A stretch of DNA of 64,000 nt from Wenjunlia tyrosinilytica (GCF_014646055.1 NZ_BMMS01000016.1:62001-126000), one strand, 5' to 3'. Positions 46,355 through 55,749 are shown, numbered from the stretch's first letter. Notes: a model not told the origin generated them from the letters alone. A program made the numbers and translations.

Positions 46355-47413
46355 TCAGAGCTGATCTGCCAGCAGACGCGCCAGAGCGGCGATCCTCACA
46401 TAGACACCGGGATGGTCCGCCCGGGCGCAGCCGCTGCCCCACGACACCACGCCCACCAGCCGCCCGCCGGCCACGAGCGGGCCCCCACTGTCCCCCTGGC
46501 ACGCGTCACGGCCGCCCTGGGGCTCTCCCGCGCAGACCATGGACCGGGACAGGAACCTGCCCTCCGAGTCCCCGGGGTAGGCGCGCTCACAGGCCTCGTT
46601 GCCCAGCATCTCCACCTCGGCCGACCGCAGCGTGTCGCTGAGGTCGCGCCGCCCCGTGGTGTCGCCCCAGCCGTAGACCTCGGCGCGGGCGCCGCTGCGG
46701 TACAGCGTCGTGTTGGACGGGGCCGCCATCCGGATCGCGTAATCCGCCGGCACGGGCTCCTCGAGGGTGACGACGGCGATGTCCCCCTCGTTCGTCCAGC
46801 CGTCGTACGCCGGGTTGACCCAGACGTCCTTCACATCGATCCGCCGTCCGGCGTCCGTACGCAGGTCCGTGCGTCCGACCAGCACGCTCAGGTCGGCGTC
46901 CACGTCGGCCACGCCGAGCATGTCCCGGCCGAAGCAGTGGGCCGCGGTGACGACCTTGGTCGAGGAGACCAGCGCCCCTCCGCAGAACTGCCCGGAGCGC
47001 TCCTCCCCGAAGCGTTCGCGGCTCGCCAGGGCCACGACCCAGGGATGCGTCTCGGTCGCGGCGGGACCTCCGCCAACCACCGTGGGCGCCGCGGAGGCCG
47101 AAGGGGCCAGGGCGAGGGCCGCGGCGGCGAAGACGCCGGTGGCCAGCGACGCGCGCAGGCACGCGGGCACTGTCCGGGTCCGCCCGGTAGGGGGGCGGTC
47201 GGCCTGCGTCCCTTCCGTCGGAGCATGTCCGGCCAGGGGGCCGGAGCCCGGGGACCGGCCGACGGCCGATGCTTGCGCCGGGGACCGGTCGAACGCGGTT
47301 CGTCCTGTGGCGAGTCGTTGGGTCAGGTGTCGCTCGGTCGGGGGCCGGTCGGTGGGGGGCCGGTCGGACGGGGTCTCCGGGATCCCGCCGAGGGCCGCGG
47401 CCTCAGTGCGCAA
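46355..47413 (-). CDS. Secreted trypsin-like serine protease (S1A)
   Basis: 352 residues. Catalytic triad seen: His in VVTAAHCFG, Asp in EGDIAVVTL, Ser in DACQGDSGGPLV; paired Cys typical of trypsins. The export signal lies internally (CLRASLATGVFAAAALALAPSASA, ~88-110) behind an ~85-residue Pro/Thr/Arg-rich N-terminus with DRPPT repeats, so the true start may be later. TTG 47413 has GAGGAGG close by. Immediately downstream of hrdB before the island inserted. Confidence 0.87.
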   Translation of the reverse strand: MRTEAAALGGIPETPSDRPPTDRPPTERHLTQRLATGRTAFDRSPAQASAVGRSPGSGPLAGHAPTEGTQADRPPTGRTRTVPACLRASLATGVFAAAALALAPSASAAPTVVGGGPAATETHPWVVALASRERFGEERSGQFCGGALVSSTKVVTAAHCFGRDMLGVADVDADLSVLVGRTDLRTDAGRRIDVKDVWVNPAYDGWTNEGDIAVVTLEEPVPADYAIRMAAPSNTTLYRSGARAEVYGWGDTTGRRDLSDTLRSAEVEMLGNEACERAYPGDSEGRFLSRSMVCAGEPQGGRDACQGDSGGPLVAGGRLVGVVSWGSGCARADHPGVYVRIAALARLLADQL

Positions 47414-47512
47414 AACGCCTCCTCGCCCATGTCACGACAGATCCACTCAGCGTAACAAGGCGAACGCGGATCGTGATGCTGTGATGATCGCGCAATCGGC
47501 TGAGACGACAAA

Positions 47513-47551
47513 CGCCGGGGCCCGGAAGCGCATCGCTCCCGGGCCCCGGCG
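47513..47551. terminator. Native hrdB terminator, now displaced
   Basis: 18-bp stem with one mismatch and loop cat (core arms cgccggggcccgg 47513-47525 and ccgggccccggcg 47539-47551). It lies just beyond the displaced hrdB 3' end at 47600-47620, so it originally terminated hrdB; the island now separates it from hrdB by 13 kb. Confidence 0.85.
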
Positions 47552-47605
47552 TTCTCGGCTTCTCAACCCCGCTCGCGGGATGTGCTCAGCCCAGCGGCCT
47601 AGTCG

Positions 47606-47619
47606 AGGTAGTCGCGCAG
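47606..47619. other. att site, left junction
   Basis: 14-bp core aggtagtcgcgcag. The outward flank encodes (minus strand) the original last codons of hrdB (LRDYLD stop). The inward flank has a hairpin gacctgc/gcaggtc (47643-47662) that may be a recombinase arm region. Confidence 0.88.
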
Positions 47620-47696
47620 CATGAGCGGCTGAACGCTGTGCTTGACCTGCATAGACGCAGGTCGGAGCCGAGCGAGAGAGCCGAAATATCCTGGAT

Positions 47697-48044
47697 TCAC
47701 GTTCGCTCTCGGCGGTTGAGCCGGTAGATGCCGTACGTGATGCCCAGGATGATGTCCACGGCTGCCCATAGGCCGATCACGAGGCCAACGCCGATCGCGG
47801 TCCCGGCATCCCCGGCGTCCTTACACAGCTGAAGTGCGTCTCCGGTCAAGCCCTCGCAGGAGGGGTCATCGCTGCCGCTGTTCACGCCCACGATGATCCA
47901 GATCAAGAACAGCACCTGCACCGCAAGGAAGATCCAGAGGAAGATCCTGCGGGGCTTCTTCCTCTTAGCAACCGGGGCGGGGCCTAGGGGGTTCCCAGCC
48001 CCAGGGGGTGGCCGACCCCACTGTGGGGGCGGGGTGTCGGTCAT
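47697..48044 (-). CDS. Small membrane protein, 115 aa
   Basis: Pro/Gly-rich N-terminus, basic KRKKPRRIF, TM1 (~35-53) and TM2 (~80-103), with a short external loop holding a Cys pair (DPSCEGLTGDALQLCKDAG) that may form a disulfide. ATG 48044 has GGAGGAGG upstream. No recognised family; island cargo next to the left att. Confidence 0.75.
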   Translation of the reverse strand: MTDTPPPQWGRPPPGAGNPLGPAPVAKRKKPRRIFLWIFLAVQVLFLIWIIVGVNSGSDDPSCEGLTGDALQLCKDAGDAGTAIGVGLVIGLWAAVDIILGITYGIYRLNRRERT

Positions 48045-48381
48045 CAGTTAGGCCTCCTCCACGAGCAAGGCGGGGGCATACGATTTCACTGCGTAATCAA
48101 AACATTACGCCGGTGCCCTATCGCAAGCCTGATCGAGGACTGGCGGGACCTGTCGGAGGAAGATCGTCATGAAGCACAAGACCGCAAAGATTCGCTGTCC
48201 TCGGGGGCTCGTCATCCCCCGGTCAGACAGAGTGGGACTGTGACCATCGGGCGCACGCTGCCCCAGACGCTTTCGGGGAGGCGGAGACCGGCCAGGGGCG
48301 CCCGGGTTGCCTTCGGGCACTGTCAGAGCAAACACATGCGGCCCCACACGCGACTTCACGCATACGGGGCCGCATGTGCGC
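48045..48381. other. 337-bp region upstream of the small membrane gene
   Basis: Noncoding on both strands apart from meaningless short frames. Holds the hsdM terminator and presumably the membrane-protein promoter; gcgtaatcaaaacattacgc (48091-48110) has inverted ends gcgtaat/attacgc and may be an operator. Confidence 0.5.
48333..48378 (-). terminator. Terminator of the hsd operon
   Basis: Perfect 13-bp stem cacatgcggcccc/ggggccgcatgtg, 20-base loop, followed on the minus strand by TTTGCTCT. It lies 3 bases beyond the hsdM stop. Confidence 0.88.
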
Positions 48382-49935
48382 TCAGTCCGTGACGTGCGCT
48401 TCCTCCGCCGCCACGCTCAGCGCCTCGCCGCGGGCCTGTTGCAGCGTCTCTGCGATCGCGGCGAACTCCTCCAAGGCGGCCTGGAGGTCCTCGACGATCT
48501 CGGCGGCCAGCACCTCGGGCGTGGGAAGGTTGGCCGCGTCGTCGAGGCTCGGGTCGCGGAGCCAGGTGATGTCGAGGTTCGCCTTGTCGCGGGCCATCAC
48601 TTCCTCGTACGTGTACGCCTTGAAGCGTTCCGTCTCCACGCGCTTGGAGCGGTCCTCGTCAGCGCGGTAGCTCTGCACGAAGTCCTCAAGGTGGGTCCGG
48701 GTGAGCGGGTTCTGCTTGAGGGTGAAGTGCTGGGCCGTACGGAAGTCGTAGACCCACAGCTTCTCGGTCCACGGCTGGTTAGGCCGGGCCGGCTTGCGTT
48801 CGAAGAACAGGACGTTGGCCTTGACGCCGCCCGCGTAGAAGATGCCGGTGGGCAGGCGAAGCAGCGTGTGGACGTCGTACTCGTTCAGCAGACGCCGGCG
48901 GATGGTCTCACCCGCGCCGCCCTCGAAGAGCACGTTGTCGGGAACGACGACCGCAGCACGGCCGTGGATCTCCAGGAGCGAGGCGATGTGCTGCACGAAG
49001 TTGAGCTGCTTGTTGGTCGTGGTTACCCAGAAGTCGCGCCGTTCGTAGGCGATCGCCTCGCGGGCGGCGGAACCGTCGTCGCCGTAGACGGTGATGGACG
49101 ACTTCTTGCCGAACGGCGGGTTGGCCAAGACCAGGCTTGCCCGCTTGTCGGGCGGAGCGGCGAGGGCGTCCTTGGTACGAACCAAAGCAGGTCCGGTGGG
49201 CTGACCGATGCCGTGCAGGAAGAGGTTCATCGCAGCGAGACGGGCGGTGTTCTTGACCAGCTCAGTGCCCCAGATGCCGCCGCTGCTGAGGTGCTTGCGC
49301 TGCTCGGGGGTGAGCTGGTTGCCGTACTCGTGGAGGATGTACTCGGCCGCGGCCAGCAGGAAGCCGCCGGTTCCGCAGGCGGGGTCGGTAATGGTGTCGT
49401 CCGGGGTCGGGCGGACGCAGTCGATAATCGCCTGGATCAGCGGACGCGGGGTGAAGTACTGCCCTGCACCCGACTTGATGTCCTCCGCGCCCCGGGACAG
49501 CAGCTCCTCGTAGGCGTCGCCCTTGATGTCGGTCTTCTGTCCCGACCAGTTCTCCTTGTCGATCAGGTCCTTGACCAGGCGCTTGAGCTTGGCGGGGTCG
49601 TGGATGCGGTTCCGGGCCCCGTTGAAGATCAGGTGGAAGGTGGTGTCCTTGCGCTGGGCGCCGAGGTCTTCGAGGAGTTCGGTGTACGCGGCTTCGAGCG
49701 CGGCGCCGTTGTTGTTCAGCAGCTCGGGCCAGCCGCGGCCCTCCCAGACCGACCCCTCGGGCATGATCTGCTCGCGGAACATCGGCGGGCGGGACTGCGC
49801 CTCGTGCGCCATCTTGAGGAACACGAGCAGCGTCAACTGCTCGACGTAGTCAATGGTGGAGACGCCGTCGTCGCGCAGGACGTGGCAGTAGCTCCAAAGC
49901 TTGTCGACGAGCCGACGGGCCTCGGTCGTGGTCAC
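48382..49935 (-). CDS. hsdM: Type I restriction enzyme modification subunit HsdM
   Basis: 517 residues. N6-adenine methyltransferase: SAM motif DPACGTGGFLLAA, catalytic NPPFG. N-terminal HsdM_N helical domain (EARRLVDKLWSYCHVLRDDGV). C-terminal coiled helix (VEDLQAALEEFAAIAETLQQAR) for HsdS contact. Last gene of the R-S-M operon, overlapping hsdS by 4 bases. Methylates the host site and is required for restriction. Confidence 0.96.
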   Translation of the reverse strand: MTTTEARRLVDKLWSYCHVLRDDGVSTIDYVEQLTLLVFLKMAHEAQSRPPMFREQIMPEGSVWEGRGWPELLNNNGAALEAAYTELLEDLGAQRKDTTFHLIFNGARNRIHDPAKLKRLVKDLIDKENWSGQKTDIKGDAYEELLSRGAEDIKSGAGQYFTPRPLIQAIIDCVRPTPDDTITDPACGTGGFLLAAAEYILHEYGNQLTPEQRKHLSSGGIWGTELVKNTARLAAMNLFLHGIGQPTGPALVRTKDALAAPPDKRASLVLANPPFGKKSSITVYGDDGSAAREAIAYERRDFWVTTTNKQLNFVQHIASLLEIHGRAAVVVPDNVLFEGGAGETIRRRLLNEYDVHTLLRLPTGIFYAGGVKANVLFFERKPARPNQPWTEKLWVYDFRTAQHFTLKQNPLTRTHLEDFVQSYRADEDRSKRVETERFKAYTYEEVMARDKANLDITWLRDPSLDDAANLPTPEVLAAEIVEDLQAALEEFAAIAETLQQARGEALSVAAEEAHVTD

Positions 49936-51365
49936 GAGGGAATCTCCAGGTCAAGGGTGGGCTGAGTGGCGGCGGCCAGGGCGGATGTGTCGGTCGAGGG
50001 TGGCGGGGGTGCCAGTTCCGACGTGTGCGCGCGCTGAGCGGGTGCCCGTCGGGGGCTTCGGCGTCGGAACTTGCTCACTCCAGCCGCCTCGCGCTCGGCG
50101 CGGATACGGTCGAGCAGCGCATCGGCCGGCTCATTGGCGGGGTCCTGGGGGACCAGACGGCCAGCGAAGGCTTCCGCGAGGAGCGAGTGGCGGAGAGTGG
50201 CGCTTCGCCGTTTGCTGACGGACACAGTATGAGTGAGATGCCCGGCTTGTTGTTCGATGCTCGACCATTGAGTGCATAGCACTCGCTGAGTCGACAAGTC
50301 CGGCAACGGGAACTCAATCGAGCCGAGAATCTTCTGATTCACCTTGTAGATGCCCGCTGTGGTACGCGCCCGGCTTTCAATCTGACGCCTCACCGCAAGG
50401 GAAGACCAGATAGTGCGTAGATACTCGGGAAGGATCTTTTCGGTGTCGGGGCACGCTCGAATTACGGTGTCCGGGTAGGCGACCGGAATGGGAGCATTAA
50501 TAACGAGCGACCCCCGACCGACCAGAGAAAGCGAACCATTGCCGCGAGCGATGAGGAAGTCCCCTTGCCTAACTAGGAACGGCTCAGCATCGCTCGCCTC
50601 CCAGTCACCGTCTTTGTGTTGCGAAACGTCGACGTAGGTTTTAGATAGAGCTGTGAGGCGGAGCACAGGGAAGCCACCCTCGCGGGTCGGGACAGAGCGG
50701 CCATTCGTCAGACCGGAAGTCAAAACCTCACGCAGTTGGACAGGGGCATAGTCAGACGTCATCCTGTGGAGCGTTGCCTGGAGGTACCGATCAATACGAC
50801 GTCCCGTGATCTGAAGGGTTCCGCTGGCGGTGTCAAGCCGTGACAGCTGCTCGTCGAGCGCGGCAACGATGCGCCGCTGTTCCTCCAGGGGGGGCACTGG
50901 CACTAGCTGATTCAGAATGTCCTTGGATTTCGCGCGCGTATGGCTGCCGGTGGCACCCGACACGGCCCCGGTGATCCACTCGCGAAATGCAGGAGACGAC
51001 AGGTAGCGGCGAACGTATGGCGCCATCACAGCCTTGACCGATTCCGGAAAGCGCAAGACCAGCCACTCAGAGGATGCGATCTTAGGCCGTCTAGAGACCC
51101 CTGGCTTAGTTAGCCATACACGATTAATCCTTGGATTGATCTTGCAGACAAGCACGTCGTCCACAGCGGTCCGGAGTTTAGTACTTCCGATCTCTGCACC
51201 GTCGAGAATTTCTGGACGGCCCGTTGCAAAAGACGGCACACTCCAGAGCTCATACCTGGTGCCACCCTCTGGCGCCACTGCCTCCCGGCACTCGGTACCG
51301 AGGTCACCCAGGCGTACCCAAGCCCACCCCTTCGGCAGTTCCGAAGGAACACCGCCCTCACTCAC
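49932..51365 (-). CDS. hsdS: Type I restriction enzyme specificity subunit HsdS
   Basis: 477 residues, two target-recognition domains joined by helical spacers (first spacer PVPPLEEQRRIVAALDEQLSRL). Starts LPKGWAWVRLGDLG, a typical TRD opening. The DNA (50.2-51.3 kb) is clearly less GC-rich than its neighbours, as often for exchanged specificity modules. The C-terminal ~45 residues are a low-complexity tail. Recognition sequence not predictable. Overlaps hsdR by 4 bases. Confidence 0.93.
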   Translation of the reverse strand: MSEGGVPSELPKGWAWVRLGDLGTECREAVAPEGGTRYELWSVPSFATGRPEILDGAEIGSTKLRTAVDDVLVCKINPRINRVWLTKPGVSRRPKIASSEWLVLRFPESVKAVMAPYVRRYLSSPAFREWITGAVSGATGSHTRAKSKDILNQLVPVPPLEEQRRIVAALDEQLSRLDTASGTLQITGRRIDRYLQATLHRMTSDYAPVQLREVLTSGLTNGRSVPTREGGFPVLRLTALSKTYVDVSQHKDGDWEASDAEPFLVRQGDFLIARGNGSLSLVGRGSLVINAPIPVAYPDTVIRACPDTEKILPEYLRTIWSSLAVRRQIESRARTTAGIYKVNQKILGSIEFPLPDLSTQRVLCTQWSSIEQQAGHLTHTVSVSKRRSATLRHSLLAEAFAGRLVPQDPANEPADALLDRIRAEREAAGVSKFRRRSPRRAPAQRAHTSELAPPPPSTDTSALAAATQPTLDLEIPS

Positions 51366-54300
51366 GCGCCCAACTCCCGTCCCAGCTCATCCAAAATCTC
51401 AGCCCCTCGCTCGGCCCCGAACTCCCGAAGGAATCCATCCACACCCCCACGCTCGATGAAGGGTACGTCCTTCAAATGCTCGGGCTCGATCGCTGCATCT
51501 GTCGCTATCACATCCACGACCCGGTCGAGCCACCACACCTGATCCTCGGTGAACACCGCCCCCGCCTGTTCCTGCCGGGCCCGCCACGCCGCGTACCGTT
51601 CCTCTACCAGCGCCCGGTACGGCCGTACCTCCTCGTCCAGCCCCAACTCGAACCGCAGCAAGCCGATCAGGTCGACGACACCAGCTGCCCCCCGCGGATG
51701 CTGAGCTGCCTTACCCAGCTGCACGTACGCGTCGTACAGCCGCGCCGGAGTCCACTGGAACGGAGGACGCTCGATCTTCCGCGCGAGATCCCGCAGCCGC
51801 CGGTAGACCTCCTTCGGGTCACGCCGCTCACTGAACGCGATGCTGAACGCGGCGATCTCGTCCCGGTTGTCCTTCAGGTACTGCTGCCAGGAGGACACGC
51901 GCCGCATCGCCAGCTCGTCCGCCGTGATGCCGCGCGCCTCTTTCACCTCGTCCACGCTGACCTCGTCTATGACGATGTCGTGGGCGCGGCGCATCGACAT
52001 CAGCCGGTCGCGCAACTCACGGTTGGCGGCGATCGGCTTCAATGCCTCCAACATGTCCTGCCGGATCTGCTCCTGGCCGCCGATCCGCCGAGCCCTCTCC
52101 TGCTGGTCAGGGTCGACGGATCGGACCAGCCCGCCGACGATCTCCTGGAGCGGCTGGCCGGCGAGTTCCTGGACCTCCTCGCGCTCCTCGGGAGTGAGCT
52201 GCCGGTCGAGGCGCGCCAAGCGGCCCGCCAGCGTGGCGACCTCGTCCTCCGTCAGCGCCAGTCCGGCCGTCTTGGCCATCAGCCGCTCCAGCGGGATCTT
52301 CCGCTCGGAGACACGGTTGAGCGGGCGCGCGTCCACACGCGGCGAGTCCGTGACACCGACCGCGTCGACGATCACGAACCGCTCCTTGACCTCGGCGTCG
52401 GGCGTGACCGCCTGAAACTCCGCGGGGTCGATCGTCCGCGAACCCCGGCCCTTCATCTGCTCGAAGTAGGCCCAGCTCTTGACGTCCCGCAGAAAGAAGA
52501 CACACTCCAGCGGCGGGATGTCAGTGCCCGTGGCGATCATGTCCACGGTCACCGCGACACGCAGCTCGGGGCTGTTGCGGAATGCCTTGATGAGTTCGGC
52601 GGGGCGCTTCGCGGCGTGGGTGATCTTCATGCAGAAGTCGTCGCTCTCACCGAAGACCTGCCGCACCATCTGGACGATCTCGTCGGCGTGGTTGTCGTCC
52701 GCCGCGAAGATCAGCGTCTTGGGCACATGCGTACGCGACCGTTGGACCTCACCCTCGCCCACCGGCGGGAAGATGTCCGTGTAAAGGTGCTGGCGGAAGG
52801 TCTCGATGACGAGCTTCAGTTGGCCCTTGCTGATGACCTGGCGGCCCAACTGGGACGCCTTCCACTCCAGGTCCTCCTCCAACTCCTGGTACCGCTCCCG
52901 CCGGGTCTTCCGCTCCCGCATCGGCACTACCGTCTCGGCGGGGATCGTTCCGCCGTTCTCCCCCAGTTCCGTACGGATCCGGAAGACGTCGAAGTCGACG
53001 TTGACTCCGTCGGCGACGGCCTGCTCGTACGGGTACTCGCTGACCAGGTTCTGGAAGAAGAACCCAAAGGTCTGCATGACCGGAGTGGCGGTCAGGCCGA
53101 TCAGGTGGGCGTCGAAGTACTCAAGAACCGCTCGCCACTTGCCGTAGATGGAGCGGTGGCACTCGTCGACGACGATGAGGTCGAAGGACTCCGGCGGCAG
53201 GGCCGGATTATAGCCGACCCCCACCGGCTCGTCAACGAGGTCGTAGCGGTCTAGCGCCTCGGTGTTGTCGTCAGCGCTCGGCACCGCCTGGCCGGTCAGC
53301 GCGAGCCACAGCCGCTGCACGGTGGACACCACCACGTGTGCGGAACCGAGGACGGTGTCGCCAGCGAGGCGCTGCACGACGTATAGCTCGGTGAACTTCC
53401 GGCCGTCGTCCGGAGTGTCGAAGTTCTCGAACTCGGTGGCGGCCTGGCTGCCCAAGTTGTTGCGGTCGACGAGGAACAGCACACGCTTTGCGCCCGCGTG
53501 CTTGAGCAGCCGGTAGCTCTCGCTAACCACCGTGTACGTCTTCCCGGCGCCGGTTGCCATCTGGATCAGGGCGCGCGGGTCGTCCTTGGCCAGGGAGCGC
53601 TCCAGGCCGGTGATAGCCGTCCTCTGAGCCGGGCGCAGCGGGTCCGGGTCGAGGAAGGTCTGCGGCAGGCGGCGCATCCGGGCGCGCAGGGTCGGCGCGG
53701 CGGGGTCGGCCTCAGCCTCGTCGATCCAGCGGGCGATCGTCTCCGGCCGGTGCACGGCGAACACTTCACGCGTGCGCGGAGAGGGGTCGAGCGCGTTGTG
53801 GAAGCGGACGGTGTTGCCGTCGGCCACGTATCGGAAGGGCAGGCTGGCACGCCAGGCGCTGAGCTGCTGGCTGCGGGTCAGCCCCGTGGCATAGCGCGCG
53901 GCCTGCTGCATGGCGGCCTCGAGGTCGGCGCCCTCCCGCTTGGCCTCTATGACCCCGACCAGGCGCTGGTCTACGTAGAGCAGGTAGTCGGCGCGGCCGA
54001 CGGCTGTGGAGACCTCCCGGACGGCGACGCCGCGCTCCTCCGCGAAGAGGTTCTTGGCGCTGTCGTCCTGGACGGCCCAGCCCGCCTTCTCCAGGATGCG
54101 GTCCAGCTCGGTACGGACCTGCGCCTCGCTCATCGGCGGACGGGCCGCCTTCTGCGCGTAGGCGATGAACTCGTCGCGCTGCGACGCTCCGTCCAGCGGC
54201 CGGGCGGTGGTACGCGAGTCCAGGACCGGGGCGGTCAACTCGGTGATTTTGTCGCTCAGTTCAGCGATCACGTCGCGCAGAGCAGCCCGCTCTGCCTCGG

Positions 54301-54952
54301 CACGAGCCAGTTCCGCCTCGGCCTGAGCGCGGGCGGCCTGCTCGCGCTCCAGCCGGCTCTGCTTGCCGTCGTAACGGAGCCGGGCCACCTCCAGCTTCTG
54401 GCGGTAGGCATCGAGTTCGGCGCGAAGCTGCTCCAACTCCTGTGCGTCGGCGGCCGTCTCGGGGTCGGGCAAGGCGGACGGGGGCGCGGGCGCCAGGAAG
54501 ACGCGGTGCATGGTGTCGGACTGGTCGAGGGAGCGGTGCAACCAGTCGCCGAGTCGGAAGCACGCCTCCACAGCCTGGAGCGCGGCGCGCACGTTGGCGT
54601 AGTACTCGTGGACCGCCCGGTTGCCCGTCGTGCGGATCCCCTCGAACCACGCACGCACCTGGGGAACGAGAACATCCGCCCCGGTCAGGGCATTGATGCG
54701 GTCAACCTGCCTGTTGCCGGGAACGGTGACATTGACCAGGGTGACGAGGTGCTTTGCCATGATCTCGCCGAAGAGGCGAGCCTTCACCATGGCCGCATGA
54801 GGATCGGTGTGGACGTACGACTCCGCTGCGCAGCCCAGCGTCACCAGTAATGGCTCGTGGCCGAGCAGGTGGCCAAAGTTGGACGATCCCGCGGCCAACC
54901 GCGCGACCTGCTCGTCGTCCCCACCGAACGGGCCAACCGCCGCCGTCACCAT
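51362..54952 (-). CDS. hsdR: Type I restriction enzyme endonuclease/translocase subunit HsdR
   Basis: 1196 residues. N-terminal ~1-130 DUF4145-like domain, coiled coil ~175-245 (RLEREQAARAQAEAELARAEAERA), HSDR_N nuclease with ADYLLYVDQRLVGVIEAKREG, SF2 helicase motifs: QMATGAGKTYT (Walker A), VVDECHRSIYGKW (DECH), motif VI region MKGRGSRTIDP. C-terminal EcoEI-type domain. ATG 54952 after GAGGGGAAACGC. First gene of the operon; it must be controlled so that methylation precedes restriction. Confidence 0.95.
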   Translation of the reverse strand: MVTAAVGPFGGDDEQVARLAAGSSNFGHLLGHEPLLVTLGCAAESYVHTDPHAAMVKARLFGEIMAKHLVTLVNVTVPGNRQVDRINALTGADVLVPQVRAWFEGIRTTGNRAVHEYYANVRAALQAVEACFRLGDWLHRSLDQSDTMHRVFLAPAPPSALPDPETAADAQELEQLRAELDAYRQKLEVARLRYDGKQSRLEREQAARAQAEAELARAEAERAALRDVIAELSDKITELTAPVLDSRTTARPLDGASQRDEFIAYAQKAARPPMSEAQVRTELDRILEKAGWAVQDDSAKNLFAEERGVAVREVSTAVGRADYLLYVDQRLVGVIEAKREGADLEAAMQQAARYATGLTRSQQLSAWRASLPFRYVADGNTVRFHNALDPSPRTREVFAVHRPETIARWIDEAEADPAAPTLRARMRRLPQTFLDPDPLRPAQRTAITGLERSLAKDDPRALIQMATGAGKTYTVVSESYRLLKHAGAKRVLFLVDRNNLGSQAATEFENFDTPDDGRKFTELYVVQRLAGDTVLGSAHVVVSTVQRLWLALTGQAVPSADDNTEALDRYDLVDEPVGVGYNPALPPESFDLIVVDECHRSIYGKWRAVLEYFDAHLIGLTATPVMQTFGFFFQNLVSEYPYEQAVADGVNVDFDVFRIRTELGENGGTIPAETVVPMRERKTRRERYQELEEDLEWKASQLGRQVISKGQLKLVIETFRQHLYTDIFPPVGEGEVQRSRTHVPKTLIFAADDNHADEIVQMVRQVFGESDDFCMKITHAAKRPAELIKAFRNSPELRVAVTVDMIATGTDIPPLECVFFLRDVKSWAYFEQMKGRGSRTIDPAEFQAVTPDAEVKERFVIVDAVGVTDSPRVDARPLNRVSERKIPLERLMAKTAGLALTEDEVATLAGRLARLDRQLTPEEREEVQELAGQPLQEIVGGLVRSVDPDQQERARRIGGQEQIRQDMLEALKPIAANRELRDRLMSMRRAHDIVIDEVSVDEVKEARGITADELAMRRVSSWQQYLKDNRDEIAAFSIAFSERRDPKEVYRRLRDLARKIERPPFQWTPARLYDAYVQLGKAAQHPRGAAGVVDLIGLLRFELGLDEEVRPYRALVEERYAAWRARQEQAGAVFTEDQVWWLDRVVDVIATDAAIEPEHLKDVPFIERGGVDGFLREFGAERGAEILDELGRELGA

Positions 54953-55445
54953 GCGTTTCCCCTCAAAGTGCTGGTCGATATGTCAGTGCAAAGCCTTACA
55001 GGATGACATGAACAGGCAGCGCTGACAAGGACGTTAGGCGATGCAGCGTGTTCGGCGGGTTCAGTGCGTCCTGGAAGGAGACTCATCGGGCATGTGTCAG
55101 CACGACCGAGTAGCACTGCAAAGGGCACTCCGTCGGGTCCTCATGCACATCTTTGGGCTCGCCTTTCGGAGCTGGACGTCAGGCTGATGCGGTACCACTC
55201 CCGCGAGACCATCCAACGCACGAGGGCCCCTACGGCTGCGCGCCCATATTCACGGCAGCGGAACCGCGGATCGGTGGCGGCCGGGTTGATCTCGCCGGTG
55301 AACGGCTGCCGATGTCATGGCCTGACAGCCGGGGCAGAAGAAGCCCTCCGCGTCAGCAGCTTGGCGTGACGCGGCATTGGCCACGACCACCGCCGGTCGC
55401 GGGCCACTCACGGCAGGGTCTCCCATCGACGAATGAGTTTCTTGA
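54953..55445. other. Divergent region, hsdR / T-box-aspS
   Basis: About 490 bases with no credible gene. hsdR promoter must lie here (minus); TTGTCA/CATCCT at 54995-55035 is a weak candidate. Fragments of protein-like frames on both strands match nothing I recognise. Confidence 0.45.
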
Positions 55446-55475
55446 TTGCCACAGTCACCACACGCTCCGTATTCT
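55446..55475 (+). promoter_or_regulatory. Promoter of the T-box-aspS transcript
   Basis: TTGCCA (55446-55451), 18-base spacer, TATTCT (55470-55475): a good sigma-70-like (HrdB) promoter. Predicted start about 55482, right at the 5' side of T-box stem I. Confidence 0.6.
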
Positions 55476-55481
55476 GCTGGG

Positions 55482-55749
55482 CAACGCGTTGACGGAGACG
55501 AGTAGCCACGGAACACGCGAGCCGAGAGAGCCGCCGGAAGCTGGGAAGGCGGTCTCGCGTCCCGAGGCGAAGACCCTCCTGAGCGCGGGGAGGAACGACC
55601 CCGCCTGGTGGTCCAATGCCCTGCCGGCTGGCCCCCGTCACCGGGCCCGAATGAGGCCGCCACCATGTGGCGGCGAAAGTGCGGTGGTACCGCGAGTTGC
55701 CCTTCTCGCCCGCACTCCCAAGGGATCATGACGACGTCCTTCGGAGGAC
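55482..55749 (+). ncRNA. T-box leader sensing tRNA-Asp
   Basis: Stem I: base ggag/ctcc (55494-55497, 55576-55579), S-turn AGTA (55501-55504) opposite GAA (55569-55571), then specifier GAC (55572-55574, Asp). Upper stems gcc/ggc, cgcgag/ctcgcg, ccgcc/ggcgg and an AGAGAG bulge (55525-55530) are all present. The T-box GGTGGTACCGCG is at 55683-55694 inside an arm agtgcgg/ccgcact (55678-55684, 55710-55716). It ends in a small hairpin gtcct-tcgg-aggac that covers part of the ribosome site, pointing to translational control as in actinobacterial ileS T-boxes. Confidence 0.9.
55736..55749 (+). promoter_or_regulatory. UUCG hairpin masking the aspS ribosome site
   Basis: GTCCT-UCGG-AGGAC, a 5-bp stem with a cUUCGg-type loop; AGGA of the Shine-Dalgarno GGAGGA is in the 3' arm, 5-9 bases before ATG 55754. 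Likely the sequestering element of the T-box switch. Confidence 0.6.

Noticed and set aside
48105-48359. 84-codon minus-strand frame between hsdM and the membrane gene
   Set aside because: Starts inside the hsdM terminator hairpin, no ribosome site, no homology.
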